In this document: positions 43,209 through 52,452 of the stretch, piece after piece
Layout of the letters: each line of letters begins with the position of its first letter
How positions within the stretch are numbered: position 1 is the first letter of the stretch
Position numbers and translations under genes: made by a program
The notes under the pieces: generated by a model
Told to the model about the DNA's origin: nothing
Databases searched by the model: none
What the model saw: only the letters and a program-made list of their open reading frames with translations
From: an uncultured Bacteroides sp.
GTDB taxonomy: Bacteria; Bacteroidota; Bacteroidia; Bacteroidales; Bacteroidaceae
Assembly (NCBI GenBank): GCA_949300425.1
Contig: CASGED010000087.1
Coordinates: forward strand, 1 to 64,000
Direction of reading: 5' to 3'
Length of the DNA stretch: 64,000 bases

Positions 43209-43249
43209 AGGGGGAATGAAACGTTTTTTCGTTTTCATTTCCCCTTTTT
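43209..43249 (+). terminator. Terminator of the glycogen operon
   Basis: Stem GGGGGAATGAAACG pairs with CGTTTTCATTTCCCC around a TTTTTT loop, followed by TTTTT. It lies 30 bases after the GH57 stop. Confidence 0.9.
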
Positions 43250-43466
43250 GTCTGCCACGGAACTTCTGTGAAGGATATATCTTTCACAACATTTTACTAA
43301 TAATCAACAAGTTGTAAGTCCGTGAAAGCGTGAAAGCAAATTCGGGAAACATTGTAAACTGTAAAAAGATGAATTCTTTCACGCTTAAAGAGGGACTCCG
43401 TCTTTCCAAAGAGGGACTTGAGCGATGTAAAGACCATCTTTAGTATTGCTGTTTGCAACGCCGATT

Positions 43467-43614
43467 GCCTTTAAATGGGAACGAGCGTTTCCTTTAATGA
43501 GACGCACCGTATCATTTAATGGGAAACACCATATCATTTAACGGGAAACACCGTATCATTTAACAGGAAACACCGTATCATTTAACAGGAAACATCGCAT
43601 CTTTTAACGGGAAG
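43467..43614. repeat. 22-bp-period tandem array A3
   Basis: Direct repeats of 22 bases: 43511-43532, 43533-43554, 43555-43576 and 43577-43598 share the pattern ATCATTTAACGGGAAACACC plus two bases, with 1 to 4 changes per unit. Diverged units precede (43467-43488, 43489-43510) and a partial one follows (43599-43614). It lies in the 749-base gap between GH57 and paaK. Upstream, AAAGAGGGACT occurs twice (about 43388 and 43414). Confidence 0.85.
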
Positions 43615-43650
43615 TGAGAAACTATCTTGAAATCAGTCCGGGAACTCGGT

Positions 43651-43740
43651 GCAAAAGTCAGCAAGCTGTCTTTGCAAAGTAAGTAAGCTGAAAAGGCAAA
43701 GTAAGTAAGCTGCATTGGCCATTTAAGCAAGCTTACTTGA
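43651..43740. repeat. 22-bp-period array A4
   Basis: Four units of 22-23 bases at 43651-43673, 43674-43695, 43696-43717 and 43718-43740. The first three begin GCAAA and contain AAGCTG; the last begins GCCAT and holds the inverted form AAGCTTACTT, so AAGTAAGCT and AGCTTACTT can pair as a hairpin. The GCAAA/GCCAT unit starts are shared with array A1 although the cores differ. Confidence 0.75.
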
Positions 43741-43850
43741 CGTTTGAGGGAAAAACGCCCCTTCTTTCCAAATCCGCCTCTGAAACATCTATTTATCGCC
43801 TTCAATAAAAAATACCGCCATAAGGATGGTATAATTTCATTTTTTATTGC

Positions 43851-43858
43851 TAATTTTG
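43851..43858 (+). promoter_or_regulatory. -7 box of paaK
   Basis: TAATTTTG matches TAnnTTTG, 69 bases upstream of the paaK start codon. No clear -33 element is seen at 19-21 bases. Confidence 0.5.
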
Positions 43859-43927
43859 ACCGCACATCTGAGAAAAGATTATTTTTTGAGTGTTTTTTAA
43901 TAAATCAGCAAACAAAAAGAAAGTATC

Positions 43928-45235
43928 ATGAATAACAAGTACTGGGAAGAAGAAATAGAGACCATGCCGCGTGAGCAACTTCGCGAACTGCAACTAAACA
44001 GGTTGAAAAAGACAATCCGCATCGCTGCCCATTCACCTTATTACCAAAAGGTATTCAACGAACATGGCATCACGGAAGACAGCATCCGAACCATAGAGGA
44101 CATCCGCAAAATACCGTTTACCACCAAAGCGGACATGCGCGCCAACTATCCCTTCGGACTTGTGGCCGGAAACATGCGTGAAGACGGTGTCCGCATCCAC
44201 TCATCAAGTGGAACGACCGGCACACCGACGGTCATCGTCCATTCACAACATGATTTGGACTCATGGGCCAACCTGGTTGCGCGCTGCCTGTACACAGTGG
44301 GCATCCGCAAAACAGATGTTTTTCAGAACAGTTCAGGATATGGCATGTTTACCGGTGGATTAGGATTCCAGTACGGAGCCGAACGTTTAGGCGCGCTGAC
44401 CGTTCCGGCTGCGGCAGGAAACAGCAAACGGCAAATCAAATTCATCACCGACTTCAAGACGACCGCCCTACATGCCATCCCCAGCTATGCCATCCGCCTG
44501 GCCGAAGTATTCATGTCGGAAGGAATCGACCCCACCAGCACCAGCTTGCGCACCTTGGTCATCGGTGCGGAACCTCATACGGACGAACAACGCAAGAAGA
44601 TAGAACGCTTGTTGGGCGTCAAGGCTTACAACAGTTTCGGAATGACCGAGATGAACGGTCCGGGCGTCGCTTTTGAATGTACGGAACAAAACGGCATGCA
44701 CATTTGGGAAGACTGCTACCTGATAGAAATCATCAATCCCGAAACGGGCGAGCCTGTGCCCGATGGCGAAGTGGGCGAAATGGTACTGACCACACTTGAC
44801 CGCGAGATGATGCCCCTCCTGCGCTATCGTACCCGCGACTTGACCCGCATTCTTCCCGGCGAATGTCCTTGCGGACGCACGCACCGAAGGATAGACCGCA
44901 TCAAAGGACGCAGCGATGACATGTTCATCATCAAAGGGGTCAACATCTTCCCGATGCAGATTGAAAAGATTCTGGTACAGTTCGCTCAGTTAGGCAGCAA
45001 CTACCTCATTACGCTGGAAACGGTGGACAATCAGGACGAAATGGTCGTGGAAGTAGAACTGAACGATCTTTGTGTAGACAGTTACATCGAGTTGGATCAA
45101 ATGCGCAAAGAGATTATCCGCCAACTGAAAGACGAAATCTTGGTAACGCCCAAAGTCCGGTTGGTAAAGAAAGGCACCTTGCCGCAAAGCGAAGGGAAAG
45201 CGGTAAGAGTACGGGACTTGCGGAACAACAGATAA
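43928..45235 (+). CDS. paaK: Phenylacetate-CoA ligase
   Basis: A 435-residue adenylate-forming enzyme, the usual length of PaaK, which makes phenylacetyl-CoA (or another aryl-acyl-CoA) from the acid, ATP and CoA. Motifs are the phosphate-binding SSSGTTGTPT (about 93-102), YNSFGMTEMNGPG, LLRYRTRDLTRI and the C-terminal IKGRSDDMFIIKGVNIFPMQIE. In gut Bacteroides this gene often accompanies indolepyruvate oxidoreductase subunits and acts in aromatic amino acid metabolism; those partners are not adjacent here. It has its own promoter and a strong terminator, so it is a single-gene unit. Confidence 0.93.
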   Translation: MNNKYWEEEIETMPREQLRELQLNRLKKTIRIAAHSPYYQKVFNEHGITEDSIRTIEDIRKIPFTTKADMRANYPFGLVAGNMREDGVRIHSSSGTTGTPTVIVHSQHDLDSWANLVARCLYTVGIRKTDVFQNSSGYGMFTGGLGFQYGAERLGALTVPAAAGNSKRQIKFITDFKTTALHAIPSYAIRLAEVFMSEGIDPTSTSLRTLVIGAEPHTDEQRKKIERLLGVKAYNSFGMTEMNGPGVAFECTEQNGMHIWEDCYLIEIINPETGEPVPDGEVGEMVLTTLDREMMPLLRYRTRDLTRILPGECPCGRTHRRIDRIKGRSDDMFIIKGVNIFPMQIEKILVQFAQLGSNYLITLETVDNQDEMVVEVELNDLCVDSYIELDQMRKEIIRQLKDEILVTPKVRLVKKGTLPQSEGKAVRVRDLRNNR

Positions 45236-45260
45236 ACAACGAAAACCCGGTACTTTCAGG

Positions 45261-45292
45261 AACGCCGTCTGCTATAAACAGACGGCGTTTTT
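45261..45292 (+). terminator. Terminator of paaK
   Basis: Stem AACGCCGTCTG with CAGACGGCGTT around a CTATAAA loop, followed by TTTTT. It lies 26 bases after the paaK stop and 30 bases from the convergent DUF4270 gene, so it may serve both. Confidence 0.92.
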
Positions 45293-45321
45293 ACACCACA
45301 TTATATATACAGCGGAACATC

Positions 45322-46923
45322 TTATTCCGGGAAACTGGTATAAGTGACTTCCAATGTCAGTTTCTGCCCACCCTGCTCCGGGTCTCCGCCTTGCAGTTTG
45401 GCATAGCCTGGCTGCAAATCATGCTGGATAGCCGTGGTGACGCTCGTACTGGAACTGGTCTGCTGGGTAGTAATGGTCACCGGAATCAGCCAAACTCTAT
45501 TCCAATCCGGATTTTCCGCACTCCATTGCGCATCCCAAGCCTCTTCATTCCACGAAGCTCCAGCTTCTTTTTCAGCCTTGGCACGTGCCGCTTTCTTCTC
45601 GTTTATACAGGCTGTAACCAAACGCGCGATATTGGGGAAATGATACTGGTTAACCGCATTGCTATTGTGCGTGGCAACGAACGATGTACGATTGTCATTA
45701 ATCTGATTTTCCTCAAAGAACGTTTTCACATCTTGCTTGCGTATCAGCAACACATTAGTGGGCGCTCCCATACTAAAAGTCTGGCTACTCCGGTCCTCAT
45801 AATTAGTGAATGTCAGTTTTACCGCATTCAACGTATCGTTGGACAACTGCTGATAGATTTCGTCATAAGGCAATATCGCTTCAGTAAAAATGCCAGCAGG
45901 CGACTTGATGTACGTCCATTCCTTTTCATTCACCTTAGCCGTCAACCGCTCCGAGTTGGCAAACTGATTAGCCTGAATAACCTCCTTGGTTGAAGCAAAC
46001 AGTGGCTGACGACCTATGTAAATGGAATCATCGCCAATATTTCCATTAACATCGTTCACCTTTTTCTTCAAAGCGACTCCCAAACTGTCAACATAGTGAA
46101 AACGGAACTGAAATTCCAAATCCACACGGTCTACATAAAGAATAGTTCCGTCACCAAAATCGCTTTTGACATAGACACCCTTGAATACATTGTCTATGAA
46201 ATGGTCGGCATCGTCAAAGAAATTGTTTTCACCCCGCTCATACGCCCGGTTCAACTCTAAAATGTTTTCACCTATTTCGGTGTCAAGGTCAAATATCAAT
46301 GTCGGATAATAAGTGAGATTCCCGTTGGAATCGGTTGCATATCTTATAGAATCAGGTACAGACGCATCGTATGCCGTATAAGCCTTGCGCCCCAACAAGC
46401 GTCCCTTATATTTCTCTGCGTCGAGGTTGGTATAGCGGTATTGCCTGTTCTCGTCATGACGTTCCCGAATCCACTGATCGTTCAGTTCGTAGACACTCAT
46501 CCGGCATGCGTTTAAGGAATCGCCAAACCAATCGTTGTAATAGACTAAGAGCCGCACTCCCGCAACCTTTTCATCTACAAGCGTCCCCTTACCCTTCAAG
46601 GTGTCGCCATCGTAGTATTCTTCGTACACTTCAGGCAAAATATCCGAGAACTTAAAATCCTCCGTACAGTTAAGCTCGGTCAGGAAACTTGCCGTATAGT
46701 CACCAAATTCAGGGTCGGTAAACTTACCGACATAGCCGATGGCGGTTTTAGCATAAACAGCATCGGCCGCAACCGATTGGGTAGTGACATCAAAAGTCAT
46801 CGTATGAGCCGCAACGGCATCAGAAGGAGGCAACATGTCCAGCCCCAACGTATTGGTCGTGTCATCGCAAGCTAAGAAAGTCAGGGATGCTCCAAGCAGT
46901 ACTCCCAAATTTTTCACTTTCAT
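45322..46923 (-). CDS. DUF4270 lipoprotein
   Basis: A 533-residue lipoprotein: lipobox FLAC (Cys about 19) is followed by CDDTTNTLGLDMLPP, the typical DUF4270 start. The rest is beta-rich with no catalytic motif I recognise. DUF4270 proteins are found throughout Bacteroidales beside a GT5-domain protein and the pan genes; this gene lies 14 bases after the GT5-domain gene and is probably co-transcribed. Its function is unknown; a surface or outer-membrane role is inferred from the lipid anchor with acidic residues after the Cys. Confidence 0.85.
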   Translation of the reverse strand: MKVKNLGVLLGASLTFLACDDTTNTLGLDMLPPSDAVAAHTMTFDVTTQSVAADAVYAKTAIGYVGKFTDPEFGDYTASFLTELNCTEDFKFSDILPEVYEEYYDGDTLKGKGTLVDEKVAGVRLLVYYNDWFGDSLNACRMSVYELNDQWIRERHDENRQYRYTNLDAEKYKGRLLGRKAYTAYDASVPDSIRYATDSNGNLTYYPTLIFDLDTEIGENILELNRAYERGENNFFDDADHFIDNVFKGVYVKSDFGDGTILYVDRVDLEFQFRFHYVDSLGVALKKKVNDVNGNIGDDSIYIGRQPLFASTKEVIQANQFANSERLTAKVNEKEWTYIKSPAGIFTEAILPYDEIYQQLSNDTLNAVKLTFTNYEDRSSQTFSMGAPTNVLLIRKQDVKTFFEENQINDNRTSFVATHNSNAVNQYHFPNIARLVTACINEKKAARAKAEKEAGASWNEEAWDAQWSAENPDWNRVWLIPVTITTQQTSSSTSVTTAIQHDLQPGYAKLQGGDPEQGGQKLTLEVTYTSFPE

Positions 46924-46937
46924 TGTTCTAATTTAGT

Positions 46938-47759
46938 TTATAGTTCTTCCCCCGCCACTCGGTCATAAAAATTGTTGCAAGCCTCGGCAAAGGAATCCGG
47001 AGATTGATATTCGAGCACAGGCTTACCTAAAGTTTTCGCATACTCCAATATTTCCGGATTGATCTGCTGACTTTGCTGAATTACCCCGTCCGAATATTCC
47101 ACCGCCAGTTTGCACAGCGTAGTATAGTCGATGGGGTCTTTCAATATCGTAAGGTCTTTCTTATTGACACCTTTCAGCAACAATTTGCCCGGATAGTCGG
47201 GATGGAACGGTTGTTTAAAATCTTCTTCATACAGCGAGAACACGACTTTTGCATCTCTAAAAGAAGGTTCTTCCTTATAAGCCTTCTTAATATAAAGAGG
47301 AGCCAATGCACTAATCCATCCGTGACAATGTATGATGTCCGGACACCATCTTAGTTTCTTCACCGTTTCCAACACACCGCGTGCGTAAAAAATGGTACGT
47401 GCGTCGTTGTCTTCATACTCCACCCCGTTTTCGTCCGTAGTCTGCAGACGATTTTGGAAGTAATCATCGTTGTCGATGAAATACACCTGCATGCGAGCCG
47501 ATTGGATAGAGGCGACTTTGATTATAAGCGGATGGTCGGTGTCATCGATAATCAAGTTCATACCCGAGAGGCGTATAACTTCATGCAGCTGGTTACGGCG
47601 TTCGTTGATATTACCCCATTTGGGCATAAACGTTCTGATTTCCCTGCCCAATTCCTGGATGGCTTGGGGCAAGTGCCGTCCGGTGAGCGACATTTCGGTT
47701 TCCGGTACGTAAGGAGTAATTTCTTGTGTAATGAATAAAACCTTATTAGCCTTTGTCAT
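46938..47759 (-). CDS. Glycogen/starch synthase catalytic-domain (GT5) protein, short form
   Basis: About 273 residues from the chosen start MTKANKVLFITQEI; an earlier Met at 47774 is possible. It contains only the N-terminal GT5 domain: ITPYVPETEMSLTGRHLPQAI, FMPKWGNINERRNQLHEVIRL, and IIHCHGWISALAPLYIKKAY. Full glycogen synthases are about 480 residues with a C-terminal GT-B domain holding the nucleotide-sugar site; that half is absent and the gene ends cleanly, so this appears to be a naturally short conserved form rather than a broken gene. It is the first gene of the pair with DUF4270 and has a good promoter (47785-47816). Confidence 0.85.
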   Translation of the reverse strand: MTKANKVLFITQEITPYVPETEMSLTGRHLPQAIQELGREIRTFMPKWGNINERRNQLHEVIRLSGMNLIIDDTDHPLIIKVASIQSARMQVYFIDNDDYFQNRLQTTDENGVEYEDNDARTIFYARGVLETVKKLRWCPDIIHCHGWISALAPLYIKKAYKEEPSFRDAKVVFSLYEEDFKQPFHPDYPGKLLLKGVNKKDLTILKDPIDYTTLCKLAVEYSDGVIQQSQQINPEILEYAKTLGKPVLEYQSPDSFAEACNNFYDRVAGEEL

Positions 47760-47784
47760 AATCAATGTTCTCACAATTATTTTG

Positions 47785-47816
47785 CAAAGTTACAAAAAAA
47801 CGGTGATTACGGCAAA
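47785..47816 (-). promoter_or_regulatory. Promoter of the GT5-domain/DUF4270 operon
   Basis: Minus strand TAACTTTG (47785-47792) and TTTG (47813-47816) with a 20-base spacer; the -7 box is 26 bases upstream of the chosen start. Confidence 0.7.
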
Positions 47817-48004
47817 TAGGGGGTGGGCTATAAAAACTTATGATTTGTTAAGTACTTGTTTCTCAATAGGGCTTTTAGTCAAACTTAGTTCTAAAAAACG
47901 GAAGGAAAGCATAAAAATGCGGCATATTTTTTCGTTATGTGGTAAATAATAGCTTATTTTGCAGCCGTTTTTAAACAACCCTGTATTAATCAAACTAAAA
48001 AGTA

Positions 48005-48850
48005 ATGAATATAGTACATACTATCAAGGACTTGCAGGCCGGATTGACGGCTTTGCGCGCCCAGGGTAAAACGGTAGGACTGGTACCCACGATGGGAGCT
48101 TTGCATGCCGGTCATGCCTCGTTGGTAAAACGTTGCGTTGCAGAAAACGATGTGGCCGTCGTCAGCGTTTTTGTAAATCCGACTCAGTTTAATGACAAGA
48201 ATGATTTGGCCCAATATCCTCGTACACTGGAGGCCGATTGTCAGTTGCTCGAAGCATGCGGCGTAACCTTTGCCTTCGCTCCGTCCGTAGAGGAAATATA
48301 TCCTGAGCCGGACACACGCCACTTCAGCTATGCTCCGCTCGACACGGTGATGGAAGGAGCCTTCCGCCCGGGACACTTCAACGGGGTATGCCAAGTAGTA
48401 AGCAAGCTCTTTGACATCGTGAAGCCCGACCGTGCTTATTTTGGTGAAAAAGACTTCCAACAACTGGCCATCATCCGCGAGATGGTTCGCCAGATGCATT
48501 TCCCGTTGGAGATTATTGGTTGCCCTATCGTGCGCGAGACAGACGGGCTGGCCTTGAGCAGCCGCAACACACGGCTTTCCGCCGAACAACGCCAACAAGC
48601 GCTGCGCATTTCCCAAACTCTGTTTGAAAGCCGGGACTATGCCGCTACACATACTGTGGCTGAAACCCAGAAATTCGTTGAAGATTCAATCGCTGCCGCT
48701 CAAGGCTTGCGTTTGGAGTATTTTGAGTTGGTAGACGGCAATACGTTGCAGAAGATAGCCAAGTGGGAAGATGCCGACTATGCCGTAGGGTGCATCACGG
48801 TGTTTTGTGGCGAGGTCCGTCTGATAGACAACATCAAATATAAAGGCTGA
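48005..48850 (+). CDS. panC: Pantothenate synthetase
   Basis: A 281-residue cytoplasmic enzyme that joins pantoate and beta-alanine with ATP to make pantothenate. The motifs are standard: [15 protein letters not shown] (HIGH-like, about 28-42), [35 protein letters not shown] and LALSSRN. It is followed after 31 bases by panD, which supplies beta-alanine, so the two form a pantothenate operon divergent from the GT5-domain gene. A weak -7-like TATTTTG lies about 50 bases upstream. Confidence 0.97.
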   Translation: MNIVHTIKDLQAGLTALRAQGKTVGLVPTMGALHAGHASLVKRCVAENDVAVVSVFVNPTQFNDKNDLAQYPRTLEADCQLLEACGVTFAFAPSVEEIYPEPDTRHFSYAPLDTVMEGAFRPGHFNGVCQVVSKLFDIVKPDRAYFGEKDFQQLAIIREMVRQMHFPLEIIGCPIVRETDGLALSSRNTRLSAEQRQQALRISQTLFESRDYAATHTVAETQKFVEDSIAAAQGLRLEYFELVDGNTLQKIAKWEDADYAVGCITVFCGEVRLIDNIKYKG

Positions 48851-48881
48851 TATAATAACTTTATAAGATTTGAAAAACTCT

Positions 48882-49235
48882 ATGATGATTGAAGTCTTAA
48901 AATCCAAGATTCATTGCGCCCGTGTAACGGAAGCCAATTTGAACTATATGGGAAGCATTACCATTGATGAAGATCTTATGGATGCCGCCAATATGATTGC
49001 CGGTGAGAAAGTGTACATTGCCGACAATAATAATGGTGAACGTTTTGAAACCTATATCATTAAAGGTGAACGTGGTTCCGGCAAGATTTGTTTAAACGGT
49101 GCGGCTGCCCGTCGGGTACAGCCGGATGACATCGTTATTATCATGTCGTATGCGTGGATGGATTTTGAGGAAGCCAAATCCTTTAAGCCAACAGTGGTTT
49201 TCCCCGATCCGACGACCAATAAAATAGTAGATTGA
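48882..49235 (+). CDS. panD: Aspartate 1-decarboxylase
   Basis: A 117-residue proenzyme from the chosen start [11 protein letters not shown]. PanD makes beta-alanine from aspartate after self-cleavage that turns a Ser into the pyruvoyl cofactor. The cleavage site NYMGS falls at Gly24-Ser25, the canonical position, which supports this start over the Met four codons upstream. [19 protein letters not shown] is the family C-terminal motif. It follows panC in the same operon and ends at a strong terminator. Confidence 0.97.
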   Translation: MMIEVLKSKIHCARVTEANLNYMGSITIDEDLMDAANMIAGEKVYIADNNNGERFETYIIKGERGSGKICLNGAAARRVQPDDIVIIMSYAWMDFEEAKSFKPTVVFPDPTTNKIVD

Positions 49236-49310
49236 AACGAATCTATTTTTATCGTTGAAAATCACAGTAAAAGCAACACCATTACCCAGACTCAAAAAAT
49301 TGCCAATAAG

Positions 49311-49348
49311 AGAGGGCGCAACCTTTGTGGCGCGCCCTCCCTTTTTTC
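49311..49348 (+). terminator. Terminator of panCD
   Basis: GAGGGCGC and GCGCGCCCTC form a GC-rich stem followed by CTTTTTT. It lies between panD and the convergent cutC gene. Confidence 0.88.
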
Positions 49349-49370
49349 ATTATAGATTACTGGAATGGAG

Positions 49371-50126
49371 TTATTCTTCCACAGACTGTAAGGCTTGTAT
49401 CGTGTGCTTTACCCGCGTTTCGGTAGTCACAGGACGAACATATTCTTCTATTTTCACTGTCCCTCCCATAGAGACTTGACCGTTACGATAGCGCATCGCA
49501 CTGTTGATGGATTCACGAGCCGAAAAGTGGAATTCCCGTATACCGGTTTCACGGGCAATGCGTGCAATGTTGGTTTCGTTGACCCCACATCCTGCCATCA
49601 AGGCTATGCGGTTCTGTGCGGCTCGCTGCAAATCCGTTAATAAAGGAATGCCTGTTTCAGCCGTAGCTTGACCACCAGATGTCAAGATGCGGCTGCAACC
49701 TAAATGAATAATATCCTTTAGCGCTTGCATCGGATGACTACAGACATCAAAAGCACGGTGAAATGTTACCGACATGCCTTCTGCAGCTTTCATCAGTCGC
49801 TGCATCAAAGGCATATCCACCTCTCCATCCGAAGTGAGGCAACCGAATACCACCCCATCCGCACCTAATTGTCGGGCTACATCAATATCTTTCAACATGA
49901 TACGTTGTTCCAGCTCGGTGTAAAGAAAGTCTCCGCCACGGGGACGGATAATGACGTGAAGACGAGTTCGTGTCAATACTTCACGCGCCACAGCGATGTC
50001 ACCATAAGAAGGTGTAGTGCCGCCCTCAGGGATACCTGCGCATAGCTCCACGCGGTCGGCTCCTCCCGCTTGAGCAGCCAGACAACTTTCTACAGAGTTA
50101 GCGCAAACTTCGAACTGGTACATCAT
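49371..50126 (-). CDS. cutC: CutC family protein (PF03932)
   Basis: A 251-residue TIM-barrel protein. The family start FEVCANSVESCLAAQAGGAD, RVELCAGIPEGGTTPSYG, VIIRPRGGDFLYT, GVVFGCLTSDG and VTFHRAFDVC are all present. It is named for copper homeostasis from E. coli genetics, but the biochemical role is unsettled. It is transcribed on the minus strand 31 bases after... rny lies downstream-to-upstream at 51696-50158, so the two may be co-transcribed with rny first. Confidence 0.93.
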   Translation of the reverse strand: MMYQFEVCANSVESCLAAQAGGADRVELCAGIPEGGTTPSYGDIAVAREVLTRTRLHVIIRPRGGDFLYTELEQRIMLKDIDVARQLGADGVVFGCLTSDGEVDMPLMQRLMKAAEGMSVTFHRAFDVCSHPMQALKDIIHLGCSRILTSGGQATAETGIPLLTDLQRAAQNRIALMAGCGVNETNIARIARETGIREFHFSARESINSAMRYRNGQVSMGGTVKIEEYVRPVTTETRVKHTIQALQSVEE

Positions 50127-50157
50127 CCTTTCCTTATTATTATATTACGCTCTGTCT

Positions 50158-51696
50158 TTATTTGGCATAGCTTACCGCACGCGTCTCACGGATAACGGTA
50201 ATCTTCACCTGACCCGGATAGGTCATTTCATCCTGAATCTTCTTGGCTATTTCACCGGACAAATTTTCCGTTTGCTTGTCGTCAATTTTGTCGGCACCCA
50301 CGATGACACGCAATTCGCGTCCGGCCTGGATGGCGTAAGTCTTGGTTACACCCGGGTAAGACATGGCCAATTGTTCCAAATCATTCAAACGCTTGATATA
50401 AGCCTCAACGATTTCGCGGCGAGCGCCCGGACGGGCACCCGATATTGCATCGCACACCTGCACGATAGGAGCCAGCAGGCTAGTCATCTCTACTTCGTCA
50501 TGATGAGCGCCGATAGCGTTGCAGATGTCCGGTTTTTCCTTGAATTTCTCGGCCAATTTCATGCCATAGAGTGCATGCGGCAATTCCGGCTCTTCATCAG
50601 GCACCTTGCCAATGTCGTGTAGCAGACCGGCCCGTTTCGCTTTCTTGGGATTCAGTCCCAACTCTGATGCCATAACGGCACAGAGGTTGGCCGTCTCACG
50701 AGCATGTTGCAGAAGATTCTGTCCATAGGACGAACGATACTTCATCTTACCGATGATACGAATCAATTCGGGATGCAGTCCGTGGATGCCCAAGTCAATG
50801 GTAGTACGCTTGCCGGTCTCGATAATTTCTTCTTCGATCTGCTTGCGCACCTTAGCTACCACTTCCTCGATACGGGCGGGATGAATACGCCCGTCGGTCA
50901 CCAACTGGTGCAAAGCCAAACGAGCTATCTCGCGGCGTACAGGGTCGAAGGCGGAAAGGACGATGGCTTCCGGCGTATCGTCTACAATGATTTCAACACC
51001 TGTAGCGGCTTCCAAGGCACGGATATTACGGCCTTCACGTCCGATGATGCGGCCTTTTATTTCGTCCGAATCGATGTGGAACACTGTTACAGAGTTTTCG
51101 ATGGCCGTTTCGGTAGCCACCCGCTGAATAGTCTGTATAACGATGCGTTTAGCTTCTTTATTGGCCGTCATTTTGGCATCGTCCATAATGTCGTTGATGT
51201 ACGACTGGGCTTGCGTCTTGGCTTCCTCTTTCAACGATTCCACCATGCGTTCCTTGGCTTCTTCGGCCGAAAGGCCCGATATGGCTTCCAGCTTCTCAAT
51301 TTCCTGGCGTTGCAAGTGCTCCAGTTCTTCTTTCTTTTTATCCACAATAGCCAATTGGGCTTCGAGATTCTCTTTCACGGCCTCGGCTTCCATTTTCTTG
51401 CGCTGGATTTCCTCTTGTCGCTGGTTCAACACCAGTTCGCGCTGCTTCAGTTTATTCTCGGCTTGCTGAATCTTTTGGTTGCGTACGGCAACTTCTTTTT
51501 CTAAATCAGCCTTCTTGTTCAGGAATTTTTCCTTTACTTCCAGCAACTTGTTTTTCTTAATCACTTCGGCCTCGGCTTCGGCTTCCTTCAGAATACCGTC
51601 GTATTTCGTCTTCAAACCATATTTGAAGAACACGTACGACACGATCCCTCCCACCAACAAGCAGGCAATGGATACCACTATTGTAACTACTGTCAT
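50158..51696 (-). CDS. rny: Ribonuclease Y
   Basis: A 512-residue membrane-anchored endoribonuclease that starts mRNA decay. Order: N-terminal transmembrane helix (about 3-24), long coiled coil (about 30-190, rich in Glu/Lys/Gln), KH RNA-binding domain (about 205-270, with [15 protein letters not shown]) and HD phosphohydrolase domain (about 325-420, with LLHDIGK and GAHHDE). The C-terminal region ends with [16 protein letters not shown], as in other RNase Y proteins. It lies downstream of zapA with a structured 131-base gap. Confidence 0.97.
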   Translation of the reverse strand: MTVVTIVVSIACLLVGGIVSYVFFKYGLKTKYDGILKEAEAEAEVIKKNKLLEVKEKFLNKKADLEKEVAVRNQKIQQAENKLKQRELVLNQRQEEIQRKKMEAEAVKENLEAQLAIVDKKKEELEHLQRQEIEKLEAISGLSAEEAKERMVESLKEEAKTQAQSYINDIMDDAKMTANKEAKRIVIQTIQRVATETAIENSVTVFHIDSDEIKGRIIGREGRNIRALEAATGVEIIVDDTPEAIVLSAFDPVRREIARLALHQLVTDGRIHPARIEEVVAKVRKQIEEEIIETGKRTTIDLGIHGLHPELIRIIGKMKYRSSYGQNLLQHARETANLCAVMASELGLNPKKAKRAGLLHDIGKVPDEEPELPHALYGMKLAEKFKEKPDICNAIGAHHDEVEMTSLLAPIVQVCDAISGARPGARREIVEAYIKRLNDLEQLAMSYPGVTKTYAIQAGRELRVIVGADKIDDKQTENLSGEIAKKIQDEMTYPGQVKITVIRETRAVSYAK

Positions 51697-51718
51697 CTTT
51701 TAAATGTTTTATATATAA

Positions 51719-51829
51719 ACAAAAAGCACTGCCGAAAGGCCTTTTCCGTCAAGGGTAAGGGTCTCGTACAGTGCGTAAACTCTTCTTTTGCATCCTGAGT
51801 CATTGGAAATCGCTCATGAAAAAGCCTTT
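51719..51829 (-). ncRNA. Structured RNA candidate between zapA and rny (possible 6S-type RNA)
   Basis: On the minus strand the 131-base gap contains GCACTG (51769-51774) paired with CAGTGC (51726-51731), followed by TTTTTG, which resembles a terminator with a 37-base loop. A separate perfect 12-bp pairing (one G-T) links GAAAAAGCCTTT (51818-51829, overlapping the zapA stop) with AAAGGCCTTTTCC (51735-51747). The two pairings cross, so they are alternative folds or a pseudoknot. 6S RNA lies just after zapA in proteobacteria, which makes it a candidate here, but I cannot confirm the 6S bulge structure; a terminator alone is the other explanation. Confidence 0.4.
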
Positions 51830-52121
51830 AGTCTTGTTCCTTGAAGTTTTTTTCCAACACCTCCATCCATTCTTTTATTTTCTCCGTATAAGGAGCCGTG
51901 TCGTTTCGGTCCTTCTGTCGCAGGTTCTCCCATGCGAATTGGAATGCAGCCATGCCCAATGCCATCTCGTTTGGCAAATCCTTATAGAAATTCCGATACG
52001 CATTCACTCTTATATCTACCTGTTTGGCGGCCTCCCTTACCAACTCCTCCTGGTCGCGATCAACGACAAGGGGATAAGAAGCTCCCGCTATCATCAGGTT
52101 AATATTCAATTTATCGTCCAT
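51828..52121 (-). CDS. zapA: Cell division protein ZapA
   Basis: A 97-residue cytoplasmic protein of the FtsZ-ring-associated ZapA family, which cross-links FtsZ filaments. It begins with the ZapA-type strand KLNINLMIAGASYPLVVDRDQ, followed by EELVREAAKQVDIRVNAYR and a helical tail suited to coiled-coil dimers. It lies 17 bases downstream of a second small coiled-coil gene, and the pair recurs together in Bacteroidetes. Confidence 0.9.
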   Translation of the reverse strand: MDDKLNINLMIAGASYPLVVDRDQEELVREAAKQVDIRVNAYRNFYKDLPNEMALGMAAFQFAWENLRQKDRNDTAPYTEKIKEWMEVLEKNFKEQD

Positions 52122-52138
52122 ACATCCTCTTTCTTTTC

Positions 52139-52432
52139 TTATTCATTCAACAAAGCGATGCATTTATCGACTTCACGCACTAATTTTGACAATCGCAGCT
52201 TCGTCTCTTTCACGTCACTGCCGTTAAGGCTGATTGTCGTAGCTGTTTTTAGGTCGGTGTAACGTTGCTCCAATTCTCGGAAGGCGCCTTGAGTCCTCTG
52301 ATGCTCCTCTTCTTCATGCGCCAAGGCTTGCTTCAAGTCGGCGTTTTCGCGCTTTAATTCATCGTGCAGATAGATTAAATGTCGCAGTCTGGCTTCAAAG
52401 GTTCTCAATAGCTCTTTATCTTCGTCTGTCAT
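52139..52432 (-). CDS. Small coiled-coil protein upstream of zapA
   Basis: A 97-residue cytoplasmic protein starting MTDEDKELLRTFEARLRHL. Residues about 5-65 form a continuous heptad-repeat helix (LHDELKRENADLKQALAHE, then EEEHQRTQGAFRELEQRY), and the rest is a short conserved tail ending CIALLNE. The start is fixed by a promoter about 21 bases upstream; longer readings of this frame would run through it. Size, heptads and position before zapA suggest a ZapB-like partner in division, but sequence similarity to ZapB is not evident. Confidence 0.75.
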   Translation of the reverse strand: MTDEDKELLRTFEARLRHLIYLHDELKRENADLKQALAHEEEEHQRTQGAFRELEQRYTDLKTATTISLNGSDVKETKLRLSKLVREVDKCIALLNE

Positions 52433-52452
52433 CACTACACCAAAATTGTACA

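Noticed and set aside
43467-43614. Tandem repeats as a CRISPR array
   Set aside because: Units follow each other directly with no spacers, the period is 22 bases, and no cas gene is present.
46938-47759. GT5-domain gene as a truncated pseudogene
   Set aside because: It has a good promoter, an intact frame, a clean stop and a conserved neighbour; no remnant of the C-terminal half lies downstream.
50704-51504. Plus-strand open frame opposite rny
   Set aside because: Phe/Leu-rich antisense reading of the Glu/Lys-rich RNase Y coiled coil; no start context or homology.
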